Assembly (NCBI RefSeq): GCF_012972675.1
Contig: NZ_JABCRE010000003.1
Coordinates: 62,001 to 126,000, forward strand
DNA: 64,000 bases
Direction: 5' to 3'
From: Pontixanthobacter rizhaonensis
GTDB lineage: Bacteria > Pseudomonadota > Alphaproteobacteria > Sphingomonadales > Sphingomonadaceae
The notes beneath the pieces are model-generated. The model was not told the origin of the DNA, made no database searches, and saw only the letters and a list, made by a program, of their open reading frames with translations. This document shows, one piece after another, positions 45,254 to 53,749 of the stretch. How positions within the stretch are numbered: position 1 is the first letter of the stretch; every line of letters starts with the position of its first letter. The position numbers and the translations under genes were made by a program.

Positions 45254-46984
45254 TCAGATCGCACCTTCTTGCAGCAGGTCGGCGGCATAGTGGGCGGCCC
45301 TTGCGGACAAAGCCATATAGGTGAGTGAAGGGTTCTGCGTACCGCAAGACGACATCACGGCACCATCGCTGATGAACAGGTTGGGAATATCGTGCGACTG
45401 GCACCATCCGTTTACCACTGACGCTTTGGGATCTTCGCCCATACAGGCACCGCCCATTTCGTGGGTACGTTCCCCCAGCATGATGAATGCGTCGGGATCT
45501 GGGGCAATCTCGCGGATGTTCTCGCACCCGCCCGCAGTCAGGATATCTACCGCATCCTTTGACCCTTGGGACCGCATCTTTTTCTCGTTTTGTCGCCCTT
45601 CGCAGTCAATATGCAACAGCGGAATACCGAACTGATCGGTTTTGCTCGCGTGCAGCGTGGCGCGGTTTTCAGCATAAGGGAGCATTTCACCATACATGAA
45701 AAGGGTCATGCGCCAATTGGCCCCTTGGCGTCCGCCTTGCCAGAGCGCGTTACCAACACCTTTTGCATTCTCCTTTGGGCGATCTGATGTTCGCTGCTGG
45801 GCGCTTCCCTGAAAGCCGAAGCCGCGCAAAAAATCTGCGTCTTCCTTTTGCTCATGCCGGTAATTTGGAACATAAATTCCGACCGGTCGGCGGCCAAAGG
45901 CATACCGATCATCAAAACCAGGAACATCACCTGATGCACCAGCCCCGCCAAAATGATCCATGATGTAGCGGCCCAGCTTATCACTGCTGTTTGCGAGCCC
46001 GTTTGGATATCGCTCACTGCGAGAATTGAGCAGGATATGGACCGAATTGAGAGAGCCGGCATTCAAAAAGACCATCTTGCCAGTGAATGTTTGTTGTCTC
46101 TTGTCTTTGGCTCCGATTGTCCGAACACCCGAAACTTTGCCGCTGGTTTCATCATAGATAAGCGACTGGACAATCTGATCGGTCTCGACTGATAAATTGC
46201 CAGTCTTGCGGGCTGCTGGAAGTGTCGCGGAGAGTGAAGAAAAATAGGCACCATAGGCGCAACCGCTGGAACAACGGGCACGCGCTTGGCAAACACCCCT
46301 CCCCACTGCAGTCGCTGCTTCGGTCGGCTCAGTCAGATTGGCACAGCGCCCGATGATCATCGGGCGATCCGGCCGGGTTTTCCGCAGATTGGCGGCGACG
46401 AATTCTTCGGCACAGCTCATCGCCCAAGGTTTGATGAAATTTCCATCAGGCACAGAGTCCAAACCATCGGAATTGCCCGACACCCCTGCGAAACCTTCCA
46501 CCCGATCATACCACTGCGCCAGATCATCATAGCCAATCGGCCATGGCACGCCGTGCCCATCCTTACGATTGGCATCGAAATCCTGCTGGCTCCACCTGTA
46601 GCATTGCCGCGCCCAAGTTATCGACCGGCCACCCAATTGGTAGCCGCGGGTCCACATAAAAGGGCGGTCCTTGGGATAGCTGTATGGATATTCCGCATCA
46701 TCTACAAAAAACTGCCGGTGCTCATTTCGATAAATATGCCGCTTGCGGCGGAACATTTCGTAGCGATCATTCTCGGCAAGATAGTCTGGTACAAGACCGC
46801 GATATTCCAGCTCCCAGGGGGCTTGGCCGTCTGTATATTCTTGGCTCGGATGATCAAGATGCCGCCCGCGTTCGATCACAAGCACCTCATGCCCGCGCTC
46901 GCAAAGCTCCTTTGCGACCCAACCACCCGTTATGCCCGAGCCGACTACAATAGCATCAAAACTGGCCGAATTTGCGCTGCTCAT
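45254..46984 (-). CDS. GMC-family FAD oxidoreductase (sugar 3-dehydrogenase-type large subunit)
   Basis: 576 residues. The FAD Rossmann motif is at the N terminus (AIVVGSGITGGWVAKELCERGHEVLVIE in part, residues about 11-38), with RGYQLGGRSITWARQCYRWS and the C-terminal HEMGGACMGEDPKASVVNGWCQ and CGTQNPSLTYMALSARAA typical of GMC dehydrogenases of the gluconate-2-dehydrogenase/glucoside-3-dehydrogenase group. No own signal peptide; export probably occurs together with the Tat-signal small subunit encoded just upstream (4-base overlap). It would oxidise a sugar at a secondary hydroxyl, passing electrons to a cytochrome not found here. Confidence 0.88.
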   Translation of the reverse strand: MSSANSASFDAIVVGSGITGGWVAKELCERGHEVLVIERGRHLDHPSQEYTDGQAPWELEYRGLVPDYLAENDRYEMFRRKRHIYRNEHRQFFVDDAEYPYSYPKDRPFMWTRGYQLGGRSITWARQCYRWSQQDFDANRKDGHGVPWPIGYDDLAQWYDRVEGFAGVSGNSDGLDSVPDGNFIKPWAMSCAEEFVAANLRKTRPDRPMIIGRCANLTEPTEAATAVGRGVCQARARCSSGCAYGAYFSSLSATLPAARKTGNLSVETDQIVQSLIYDETSGKVSGVRTIGAKDKRQQTFTGKMVFLNAGSLNSVHILLNSRSERYPNGLANSSDKLGRYIMDHFGGAGASGDVPGFDDRYAFGRRPVGIYVPNYRHEQKEDADFLRGFGFQGSAQQRTSDRPKENAKGVGNALWQGGRQGANWRMTLFMYGEMLPYAENRATLHASKTDQFGIPLLHIDCEGRQNEKKMRSQGSKDAVDILTAGGCENIREIAPDPDAFIMLGERTHEMGGACMGEDPKASVVNGWCQSHDIPNLFISDGAVMSSCGTQNPSLTYMALSARAAHYAADLLQEGAI

Positions 46985-47583
46985 CCGGTAAATCTCTCTG
47001 CCCGCTCGCGCAGCAAGGCGTTATATTCGCTGTCGCTCAAATCGCCATAATAGCCACCGGGGACACGGACATAATCGCGATTGGCGTCAGCGCTCGACAG
47101 GTAAAAACGCAGCATCAACGATTTGAATTCGCGGTAGGCAATGCTGGCATCCGTTTGGCGATCGGCAAAAGCTGCGGCATCGAAACCAGCCAGCACCCGC
47201 CGGCGTCTATCCTGCGGCAGAAATGGATACATCTCCCCAGCGGAAGATAATGCATAAATGTCGAGATAATTCGGCAGCCGAGCCAGCCGGACCTTGAGTG
47301 CCGGCCCTGCCCAATCGCCGATCATATCATCGATACCGCTTACGACTTGCGCCTCGCTAGCGTTTGGCTTTTCAGGGCTCTCAATTATCAGGTCCGCAAC
47401 ATCACTCAGCACGCTGATGTGGTAACAGTCGAAGAACTTGCCAGCCTCTAGCCTCGCGATTTCCCAACTACTGGCATCGCACTGCGATGTTGGACCGGCG
47501 CATGCGGATATCGCGAGAGGAATCGGTAAAGCACCGATTCTGCACTGGCGCAGAAACTGACGTCGCGATTGTTCGAATTGCAT
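46981..47583 (-). CDS. Gluconate 2-dehydrogenase subunit 3-like Tat-exported partner of the GMC enzyme
   Basis: 200 residues from ATG 47583 with GAGAGGG shortly upstream; the frame is open to 47748 but that part crosses the promoter region. SRRQFLRQCRIGALPIPLAIS is a twin-arginine signal (shown as the motif RRQFLR near residue 7), ending at a Cys (SAC) that may be lipidated. The remainder has the helical Gluconate_2-dh3 pattern with DVADLIIESPEKPNASEAQ and YYGDLSDSEYNALL. Such subunits are needed for maturation and export of GMC dehydrogenases. Overlaps the GMC gene by 4 bases and diverges from a sulfatase gene across a decamer operator. Confidence 0.85.
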   Translation of the reverse strand: MQFEQSRRQFLRQCRIGALPIPLAISACAGPTSQCDASSWEIARLEAGKFFDCYHISVLSDVADLIIESPEKPNASEAQVVSGIDDMIGDWAGPALKVRLARLPNYLDIYALSSAGEMYPFLPQDRRRRVLAGFDAAAFADRQTDASIAYREFKSLMLRFYLSSADANRDYVRVPGGYYGDLSDSEYNALLRERAERFTG

Positions 47584-47649
47584 ACTCCGCCCTCTCCGCC
47601 CTCTCCGGACTCCCCAGAATACTTGGCGCCAGCTCGATACTACACATGT

Positions 47650-47679
47650 GATCATTTTCGCGCTAATGCAATCAAATGA
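47650..47679 (+). promoter_or_regulatory. Decamer direct-repeat operator in the GMC-operon/sulfatase divergent promoter
   Basis: GATCATTTTC (47650-47659), identical to the unit at 1177, is followed by GCGCTAATGC and AATCAAATGA (47670-47679), with ATCA repeated 20 bases apart. The site at 24981-25010 has the same layout. It lies 67-96 bases upstream of the Gluc-DH3-like ATG (47583) and 54-83 bases before the sulfatase start at 47733. Confidence 0.68.
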
Positions 47680-47732
47680 CGTCTCCAAAGCTATACAATT
47701 CGACCGGTGAGCGCAGCGGCCATTCCGATGAC

Positions 47733-49244
47733 ATGTGTGCTCCGTCATCCTTGGCAGCCTCCGATTACAGCCTCATTGGGGCCGTCAAACTACACCTTTT
47801 GATAGTGCTTCTCGGCTTTGCGCTCAGCGGTTGCGCGGCAAGTTCTGACCGGTTGGCGGACCGTTCCAGCGGCGGCACATCAGCAGCGCAACCGAATATC
47901 ATCATGATTGTGGTTGACGATCTGGGTTGGTCCGACGTCGGGTATAACCAGACCACCGACCTGCTCGAAACGCCCAATATCGACGCGATGGCACAGCAAA
48001 GCGTACGTTTCGACAATGCCTATGCAGGCGCGGCAAATTGTGCCCCCAGCCGCGCGGTTTTGATGTCGGGCCAGTATGGCCCGCGACACGGCATCTACAC
48101 TGTCTCGCCGTCAACAAGGGGGGATAGCAGAACAAGAAAGCTGATCCCGATTGCCAATAAACGGGGTCTACAACCAAACGTGATCACTTTGGCAGAGGCA
48201 CTGAAAGATGCGGGCTATGCCTCAGGTCATTTTGGCAAGTGGCATTTGGGTGACGATCCCGACACCCAAGGCTTCGATGTCAATGTCGCCGGTAGCGGTC
48301 AGGGAATGACCTTTCATTATTTCAGCCCCTACAGACTGCCAAACATCGAAGATGGCCCGAATGGCGAATATCTGACCAATCGCCTTACCTCAGACGTCAT
48401 CGAATGGATGAAATCGGCGAAGGGAGCTCCGTTCTTTGCCTATGTTCCGTATTATTCGGTCCACACGCCGCTACAGGCACCGGAGGCCACAGTGCAAAAA
48501 TACCGGGACAAAGGCATACTCGGCGGCAAACAGGCCAACTATGCCGCGATGGTCGAGATGATGGACAAGAATGTCGGCCGGATACTGACAATGTTGGAAG
48601 CCGAGGGCCTGGCTGATGATACTATTGTCATCTTCACCTCAGACAATGGTGGCTACCGTATGCCATCGTTCCCATCACCCATTCGTGCAGGAAAAGGCTC
48701 CTACTATGAAGGTGGACTGAGGGTGCCCTTGCTAGTTCGGTGGCCCGGGAAAATTGCGCCCCGGGCGGATCATACCCCGGTCATCAACGCCGATTTTTAC
48801 CCGACATTGCTGAGCCTCGCGAATGCGAAACGCCCGGACCAAGTTCTGGACGGGATGGACTTGAGCTCTGTTTTTCTGGGCAAGAAAAAGATCGAAACCC
48901 GTGATCTGTTTTGGCACTTTCCTGTCTATCTACAAGCGCATAACGGGCTGGCAGACCAAGCTCAGGATCCGCTATTTCGCACTCGGCCAGGCAGTGCGAT
49001 ACGCAGCGGAGACTGGAAGCTGATCCACTATTTTGAGCGTGACGAGTATGAGCTCTACGATCTATCCAACGACATCAGCGAACGGGATAATCTGGCAATC
49101 AGACGGCCAGAAAAGATGTCAGAGTTAAAGCGCAAACTCGGCGCGTGGCGACAGGAAACTGGCGCAGATGTGCCAACCCAGCTGAATCCCGAATATGATG
49201 CGGCCATCAATCAGCAGCTCATTGCCCAACAACTAGGCAAGTAG
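47733..49244 (+). CDS. Type I (S1 family) sulfatase, lipoprotein
   Basis: 503 residues from ATG 47733; an earlier in-frame start at 47676 would overlap the operator. Lipoprotein signal ends FALSGC (Cys34). PNIIMIVVDDLGWSDVGYN supplies the metal-binding Asp pair; NCAPSRAVLMSG contains the formylglycine Cys103 in a C-x-P-x-R context (the usual TG is SG). GHFGKWHLG and FTSDNGGYRMP hold the sulfate- and metal-binding residues. Closest style is arylsulfatase A-like. There is no clear ribosome binding site before the chosen start, so the start is uncertain. It is a single-gene unit, co-regulated by position with the GMC operon. Confidence 0.92.
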   Translation: MCAPSSLAASDYSLIGAVKLHLLIVLLGFALSGCAASSDRLADRSSGGTSAAQPNIIMIVVDDLGWSDVGYNQTTDLLETPNIDAMAQQSVRFDNAYAGAANCAPSRAVLMSGQYGPRHGIYTVSPSTRGDSRTRKLIPIANKRGLQPNVITLAEALKDAGYASGHFGKWHLGDDPDTQGFDVNVAGSGQGMTFHYFSPYRLPNIEDGPNGEYLTNRLTSDVIEWMKSAKGAPFFAYVPYYSVHTPLQAPEATVQKYRDKGILGGKQANYAAMVEMMDKNVGRILTMLEAEGLADDTIVIFTSDNGGYRMPSFPSPIRAGKGSYYEGGLRVPLLVRWPGKIAPRADHTPVINADFYPTLLSLANAKRPDQVLDGMDLSSVFLGKKKIETRDLFWHFPVYLQAHNGLADQAQDPLFRTRPGSAIRSGDWKLIHYFERDEYELYDLSNDISERDNLAIRRPEKMSELKRKLGAWRQETGADVPTQLNPEYDAAINQQLIAQQLGK

Positions 49245-49396
49245 CTGCTATTTTCAGATAGCTACGGTCAATCTGACAAACCCTGTGAGCGAAAGGTCTA
49301 GTGTCAACGCATAGCCGCTATGAACCCGGTCATCAGTTCACCGCCCAATTGCTGCCAGCCACTTTCAGTGCCCGATTTGACCCTCAAATTTAGCCC

Positions 49397-52300
49397 TCAA
49401 TAAGAGTGGCTATCTCCATCGCCATCACCGTGATTGTGTCCGCCGCCAGCGTGGGTTGCACGCTGAGAGCCGCCCGCATTGCCGCCCATGCCCGCTTCCC
49501 ACCAATAGGTGCGGCGTCCGCCGTTACCTGTGGCAACTTCCTGCATTGTCTTGGCATTATACATCCGCCCGCCGATCATCACGCTTTCGATCTTGTCGCT
49601 ATCACGCACGTTGATGGTGGGGTCTGCGGTGAGGACCACAAGATCGGCCAGCTTGCCCACCTCAAGACTGCCTACATCCTTTTCCATGCCGAGCGATTGC
49701 GCGGGGTAGATCGTCGCGGTTTTGAGTGCTTCGACGGCGCTGAAGCCGCCGCGGGCGAAGCTCCAGATTTCCCAATGGGCGCCAAGGCCCGGCTGCTGGC
49801 CATGCGCGCCGATCGACACCTTGACCCCGCGATCAGAGAGTTTCTTGGCCTCGCGTGCAGCGTTGTCGTCTACAAAGGCCCATTCAGGTGCCTTTGTGCG
49901 CCGCCCGCTGCTTGCCAAAAGCACCTTGGGCGGTGAATGGATCATCAGCGGGTGGTCGAACACATCCATCGCCTGACGCCAGTACGGATCGCCCGCAAGG
50001 CCGCCATATGTGACCGTCAAAGTGGGCGTATAGTTGGTATTCGACTGACCAAAGAATTGCAGAACGTCTTCATAAAAGACATCGCCCGGCACATTATGTT
50101 CCATGGTCGAATTGCCATCAGCGATCAGGTTCATATCCATCCCGAACAGCGAGCCGCCTTCGGCCACGACCAGCATATTTTCTTCCGCTGACGCACGGGC
50201 CACCATCTGGCGCTGTTCGCGGCGCGGCTGGTTGTAGTTCTTGATCGAGATGCCGCCTTGGGCCTTGATCCGGCGCACATGGGCCAGCGCTTCTTCGTAT
50301 GTGTCGATCCGCGCGTAGATGCTCGGCGCTTTGGCCCCGTAAACGATTTCTCCGGTTGAGAAGATGCGCGGCGCCAAAAGCTTACCTGCCATCTGCCGTT
50401 CGGCCGAGGCGAAGATCAGACTCGCATCGCTGGACGGGTTGTGCGTGGTCGTGGTGCCCATCGCCAGATCCTGAACCAGGCTCCAGTTCTGCTGCGGGAT
50501 CAGTTCCCCTGTGCCGTGTGGCCCATGGTGGTGCGCATCGACAAATCCGGGCATGATCACTTTGCCTTTGGCATCGACCACCGTAGCTCCGGCTGGCACG
50601 TCCACTTCGCCCGCTGGGCCGATGGCCGCGATCCGGTCCCCGTCGATGATAATGACGCCGTTCTCAATGACGCCAGCATCCTCAGCATCAAGACCAACGG
50701 CCATGGTTAGTATCTTCGCGCCCGTGATGGCTACCATAGTCGGAGGCACAGCTTTATTGACCGTGACCGCCATCGAGATAGCGCTGTCCGGCGTTTCATA
50801 GCCGGCCTCATCATCCTCACCTTTGGGTTTAGAAGCGAAGAAATCGTTGACCTGAGCCTGCTTCAACTGAGGGCCAATCGACCAAAACAGGGTCTCGCCG
50901 CCGCGCGCCCAGCCCATAAAGTCTGCGCCGCCCTTGGAGACCATAGTGATTGGGACCGGCCCTTGAGTCTCGCTGACATCGACCGGCTTGCCGCCCGGGA
51001 TAACCGGCATCGCAAACACTTCATAATTCTGGCGGAAAGCAATCGTCTCACTATCGGGCGCGATGCGGAAATCGTTCACAAGGCTTCCGGTTGCGTGGGT
51101 CTGCACCCTTTCCCCATCCAGATCCGACGACATCAAGGCGAGCTTTTCGCCCGAGCGTCCGACCATGAAAATGCGGCTGTTTGATGCACCGAATTGCGGC
51201 GTAGAGCCGCTGCGCGTCACAAGCACCGGGTCACCGCCACTCACCGCTTGCAGATAGATTCCCGGATTTTCCGATTGCTCTGGCGCGGTGAGATAGCCGC
51301 CGCGGCGCTTCTCATACGCGATCGTCCGCCCATCGGGTGACCAGGCAAGGTTCGCGTAATGACCGGGCGCAGGCGATACGACCTTGGCATTCGCGCCATT
51401 TGCATTCGCCACAACAATCTCGCCCAGCCCGTCATCGGTCCAGCGCACAAAGGCGAGCTTTGAACCGTCACGGCTGAAGGCGGGATAGGCCTCGACCGCG
51501 TCGCTGGTGTCGCCGGTCATCGGGCGAGCGCCATCACGGCCGCGTGCCGATTTTGTGTGCAATTTGCCCAGCGTTTCAAAAACGACGCGGCTGCCATCGG
51601 GCGAAAGCGTGCCGAATTTGGCCATCTTGGTGGTAAACCGGTCGGGAGATACTTCGATCGCCGGATGGGGCGCATCTGCAATCCCGCGCGTGTCGGTTAC
51701 GTTAAAAGGGATCACCGCATGGCCCGCCCCGTCGGCGTTCACCCGGTTAAGTTTGCCTCCTGCCCAAAAAACGATGGATGCACCGTCGGGCGTCCAATCG
51801 ATATTGGGATAAACACCGGTGACCGCCCAGGTCTCCTGCACATCCAGATCAAGCGCGTCGTAAATCATCCGCTCACGCCCGCTGGCGAGATTTTTCACCC
51901 ATAGCTGCGATGTATCCTTATCGCGCCGGACAAACGCGATTTGCTTGCCATCTGGCGAAGGCGCCGGGCGCACCGCACCGCCATAGCCATCGACCACAGT
52001 GGTGACTTCACCCTTTTCGAGATCGTGTTTTTCAATCGCAAACACCCCTGCATTGGAATCCTGAGCGTAGACAAACGTGTTTCCGCCGGTTGTGTTGCGG
52101 GTGTAGTAAATCGCCTTGCCGTCGGGTGAAAAGATCGGTTCGCCGAGTTCCTTTTGAAGCGCTGGGTCGCGCCGCTCAACCACTTGGACACCGCCCCCGC
52201 CAGAGACATGGTACATCCAAATCTCTCCTGTGCCGAGCGAACGCTGTGTGGTGAAGTGCTTCTTGGCCGCAATAAAGCGCCCGTCCGGCGACCAGGTGGG

Positions 52301-52753
52301 CTGGTTCAACAGGCGGAAACTTTCTTTGGTCAGCTGCCGCTTGTCCGAACCGTCTGCGTTCATGATCCAGATATTGTCGCCGCCCCCGCGATCAGAGGTG
52401 AACGCAATGCGCGAACCATCGGGTGAAAAGCGCGGGTGCACCTCCCACGCCAGACCTTCAGCGATCCGCGTTGCATCGCCGCCGGTGATCGGAACGGTGT
52501 AAATGTCGCCCAGCATAGTGAATGCGATGGATCGGCCATCAGGGGACACATCAACGTCCATCCACGTGCCTTCATCCGTCTCGATAGGAACCTCGCGGAT
52601 AGTCGCTCCGGTGGGCGCCTGAACATCCCACTTGGCACCGTCACCACCCTCCGAAGCGCCCTCGTGATTATCCGCGAGCGCAGGACTTGCACTCGCCAAA
52701 ACGGATCCTGAAAGCATCACGGCAACACATTGGCGAAGGGTCAAACGGCGCAT
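49397..52753 (-). CDS. TolB-like beta-propeller / amidohydrolase fusion protein, secreted
   Basis: 1118 residues from ATG 52753 (GGGGAG nine bases upstream; the frame is open to a TTG at 52759). Signal peptide to about residue 27 (SPALA). Residues about 50-640 are WD40-like TolB repeats (recurring SPDGRSIAF, SPDGSRIAFTSDRGG, SPDGKQIAFVRRD). From about 690 a metal-dependent amidohydrolase domain follows, with GFVDAHHHGPHG carrying the HxH metal site and KLADLVVLTADPTINV near the end. A His/Gly/Asp-rich tail closes the protein. The fusion is common in marine proteobacteria and Bacteroidetes and is thought to act on peptides or cyclic amides; no link to glycan use is visible. The 152 bases between it and the convergent sulfatase hold nothing I recognise. 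Confidence 0.88.
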   Translation of the reverse strand: MRRLTLRQCVAVMLSGSVLASASPALADNHEGASEGGDGAKWDVQAPTGATIREVPIETDEGTWMDVDVSPDGRSIAFTMLGDIYTVPITGGDATRIAEGLAWEVHPRFSPDGSRIAFTSDRGGGDNIWIMNADGSDKRQLTKESFRLLNQPTWSPDGRFIAAKKHFTTQRSLGTGEIWMYHVSGGGGVQVVERRDPALQKELGEPIFSPDGKAIYYTRNTTGGNTFVYAQDSNAGVFAIEKHDLEKGEVTTVVDGYGGAVRPAPSPDGKQIAFVRRDKDTSQLWVKNLASGRERMIYDALDLDVQETWAVTGVYPNIDWTPDGASIVFWAGGKLNRVNADGAGHAVIPFNVTDTRGIADAPHPAIEVSPDRFTTKMAKFGTLSPDGSRVVFETLGKLHTKSARGRDGARPMTGDTSDAVEAYPAFSRDGSKLAFVRWTDDGLGEIVVANANGANAKVVSPAPGHYANLAWSPDGRTIAYEKRRGGYLTAPEQSENPGIYLQAVSGGDPVLVTRSGSTPQFGASNSRIFMVGRSGEKLALMSSDLDGERVQTHATGSLVNDFRIAPDSETIAFRQNYEVFAMPVIPGGKPVDVSETQGPVPITMVSKGGADFMGWARGGETLFWSIGPQLKQAQVNDFFASKPKGEDDEAGYETPDSAISMAVTVNKAVPPTMVAITGAKILTMAVGLDAEDAGVIENGVIIIDGDRIAAIGPAGEVDVPAGATVVDAKGKVIMPGFVDAHHHGPHGTGELIPQQNWSLVQDLAMGTTTTHNPSSDASLIFASAERQMAGKLLAPRIFSTGEIVYGAKAPSIYARIDTYEEALAHVRRIKAQGGISIKNYNQPRREQRQMVARASAEENMLVVAEGGSLFGMDMNLIADGNSTMEHNVPGDVFYEDVLQFFGQSNTNYTPTLTVTYGGLAGDPYWRQAMDVFDHPLMIHSPPKVLLASSGRRTKAPEWAFVDDNAAREAKKLSDRGVKVSIGAHGQQPGLGAHWEIWSFARGGFSAVEALKTATIYPAQSLGMEKDVGSLEVGKLADLVVLTADPTINVRDSDKIESVMIGGRMYNAKTMQEVATGNGGRRTYWWEAGMGGNAGGSQRATHAGGGHNHGDGDGDSHSY

Positions 52754-52829
52754 ATACAAATACTCCCCTGGCAGATCCCAATGGCAAGCGGGCCGGGATC
52801 CGCGCTGTCAAACTAAACGCCACTAGTCT

Positions 52830-52868
52830 CTGATTGACGGAACTATGGCAAGTCCACACGTCAATCAG
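52830..52868. promoter_or_regulatory. Perfect 10-bp inverted repeat upstream of the amidohydrolase gene
   Basis: CTGATTGACG (52830-52839) and CGTCAATCAG (52859-52868) are exact reverse complements separated by 19 bases, 77-115 bases upstream of the amidohydrolase start. The arms could be a two-site operator or an mRNA hairpin. The rest of the 323-base gap up to 53076 holds the left attachment site (52938-52951) and no gene I can see. Confidence 0.5.
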
Positions 52869-52937
52869 GCAGTAAGAAACTGCCCCTCAGCCAAGGCGGC
52901 TAAGCGGCAGGTCTTGTAGGTTTGTCGGTCGATTGCG

Positions 52938-52951
52938 TGGCGGAGAGACAG
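52938..52951. repeat. Left attachment-site copy (14 bp)
   Basis: TGGCGGAGAGACAG matches exactly the last 14 bases of the tRNA-Ser gene (62392-62405, minus strand). It is followed by TCCGCAAAAC (52952-52961), which also occurs at the opposite, 5', end of the tRNA (62479-62488), as if a tRNA body had been lost from between its two ends. Confidence 0.78.
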
Positions 52952-53076
52952 TCCGCAAAACCCTCTTCATAAAATGTTGATATTACTTGATTGTTTATCA
53001 ATTCGGGAATCCATACCCAAGTTTATTCCCAATTATCTGGCGCGTTCCTACCGGTGCAAGGGTCTGATCGGCCAAT

Positions 53077-53694
53077 CTAGCCGCGCAGCCGGTTAACAAG
53101 CGCCATCATCTGATAAGAGCATTGCAGGTTCAATTCCCAATACTCTTGCTCCAACCGGTCATAGGTTTGCCGCCACATCCCTTTAGGGCGGCGTATAGGC
53201 TGTTCCCAGCCTTCATTGCATCCCAAGCGCCTCTGCAACCGGAACAACGCTTCAAAGGGCTTGTCACGCGGCGCAATGCGTTGCGACTTATAACCCAGCC
53301 GCCATGCTTGCCGCCCAGCGAATATATCACCGTTTGATGGCAGATATAGCTTGCCAGCCCGTACTCCGCGCACTGGACAGATCATCCACCAACGCCGCCC
53401 GCCAAAATGCGGCTGGGTATAGTCCAAGCGTATATGCTGTTCCCGGCTTATCCAATCCTCACCATATCGCTGGCGTTTATAGTTTAGTGTCAGGCTTGCA
53501 TTCGCTGGATCAGATAGGTCTGCATAATATTGGATATTGCCAGCCGGTTCCCCGCCTCTGCTCCAGCTTAGCGATCCGCCATTGGAACGCCCCTCAGCAA
53601 TCCAGCCCTTGCGAAGCATCAAAGCCAGATCAACCTTTAAGGATTGCTCTGCAATTGGCCGCCCGCCTTGCCTACCAGAATTATAACCGCCCAT
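53077..53694 (-). CDS. Conserved-type hypothetical protein of the island, function unknown
   Basis: 205 residues, basic and rich in Arg, Trp and Tyr, opening MGGYNSGRQGGRP. The middle has YGEDWISREQHIRLDYTQPHFGG and RRWWMICPVRGVRAGKLYLPSNGD in parts, suggesting a beta-rich fold with a possible single zinc-like Cys; the end (WRQTYDRLEQEYWELNLQ) is helical. I recognise the MGG-x-SGR-x-GG opening from small proteins carried by alphaproteobacterial islands and plasmids, but no function is known to me. It follows the restriction-modification gene by 55 bases on the same strand and may be co-transcribed with it. Confidence 0.7.
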   Translation of the reverse strand: MGGYNSGRQGGRPIAEQSLKVDLALMLRKGWIAEGRSNGGSLSWSRGGEPAGNIQYYADLSDPANASLTLNYKRQRYGEDWISREQHIRLDYTQPHFGGRRWWMICPVRGVRAGKLYLPSNGDIFAGRQAWRLGYKSQRIAPRDKPFEALFRLQRRLGCNEGWEQPIRRPKGMWRQTYDRLEQEYWELNLQCSYQMMALVNRLRG

Positions 53695-53749
53695 ATTAGT
53701 GTATTATCATAGCAGCACACCCAAGCAAGTGGGTAGACGAATTATTGCC

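Noticed and set aside
49241-49265. Inverted repeat GTAGCT / AGCTAC after the last sulfatase as a terminator
   Set aside because: Only 6 paired bases with a 13-base loop and no T-tract.
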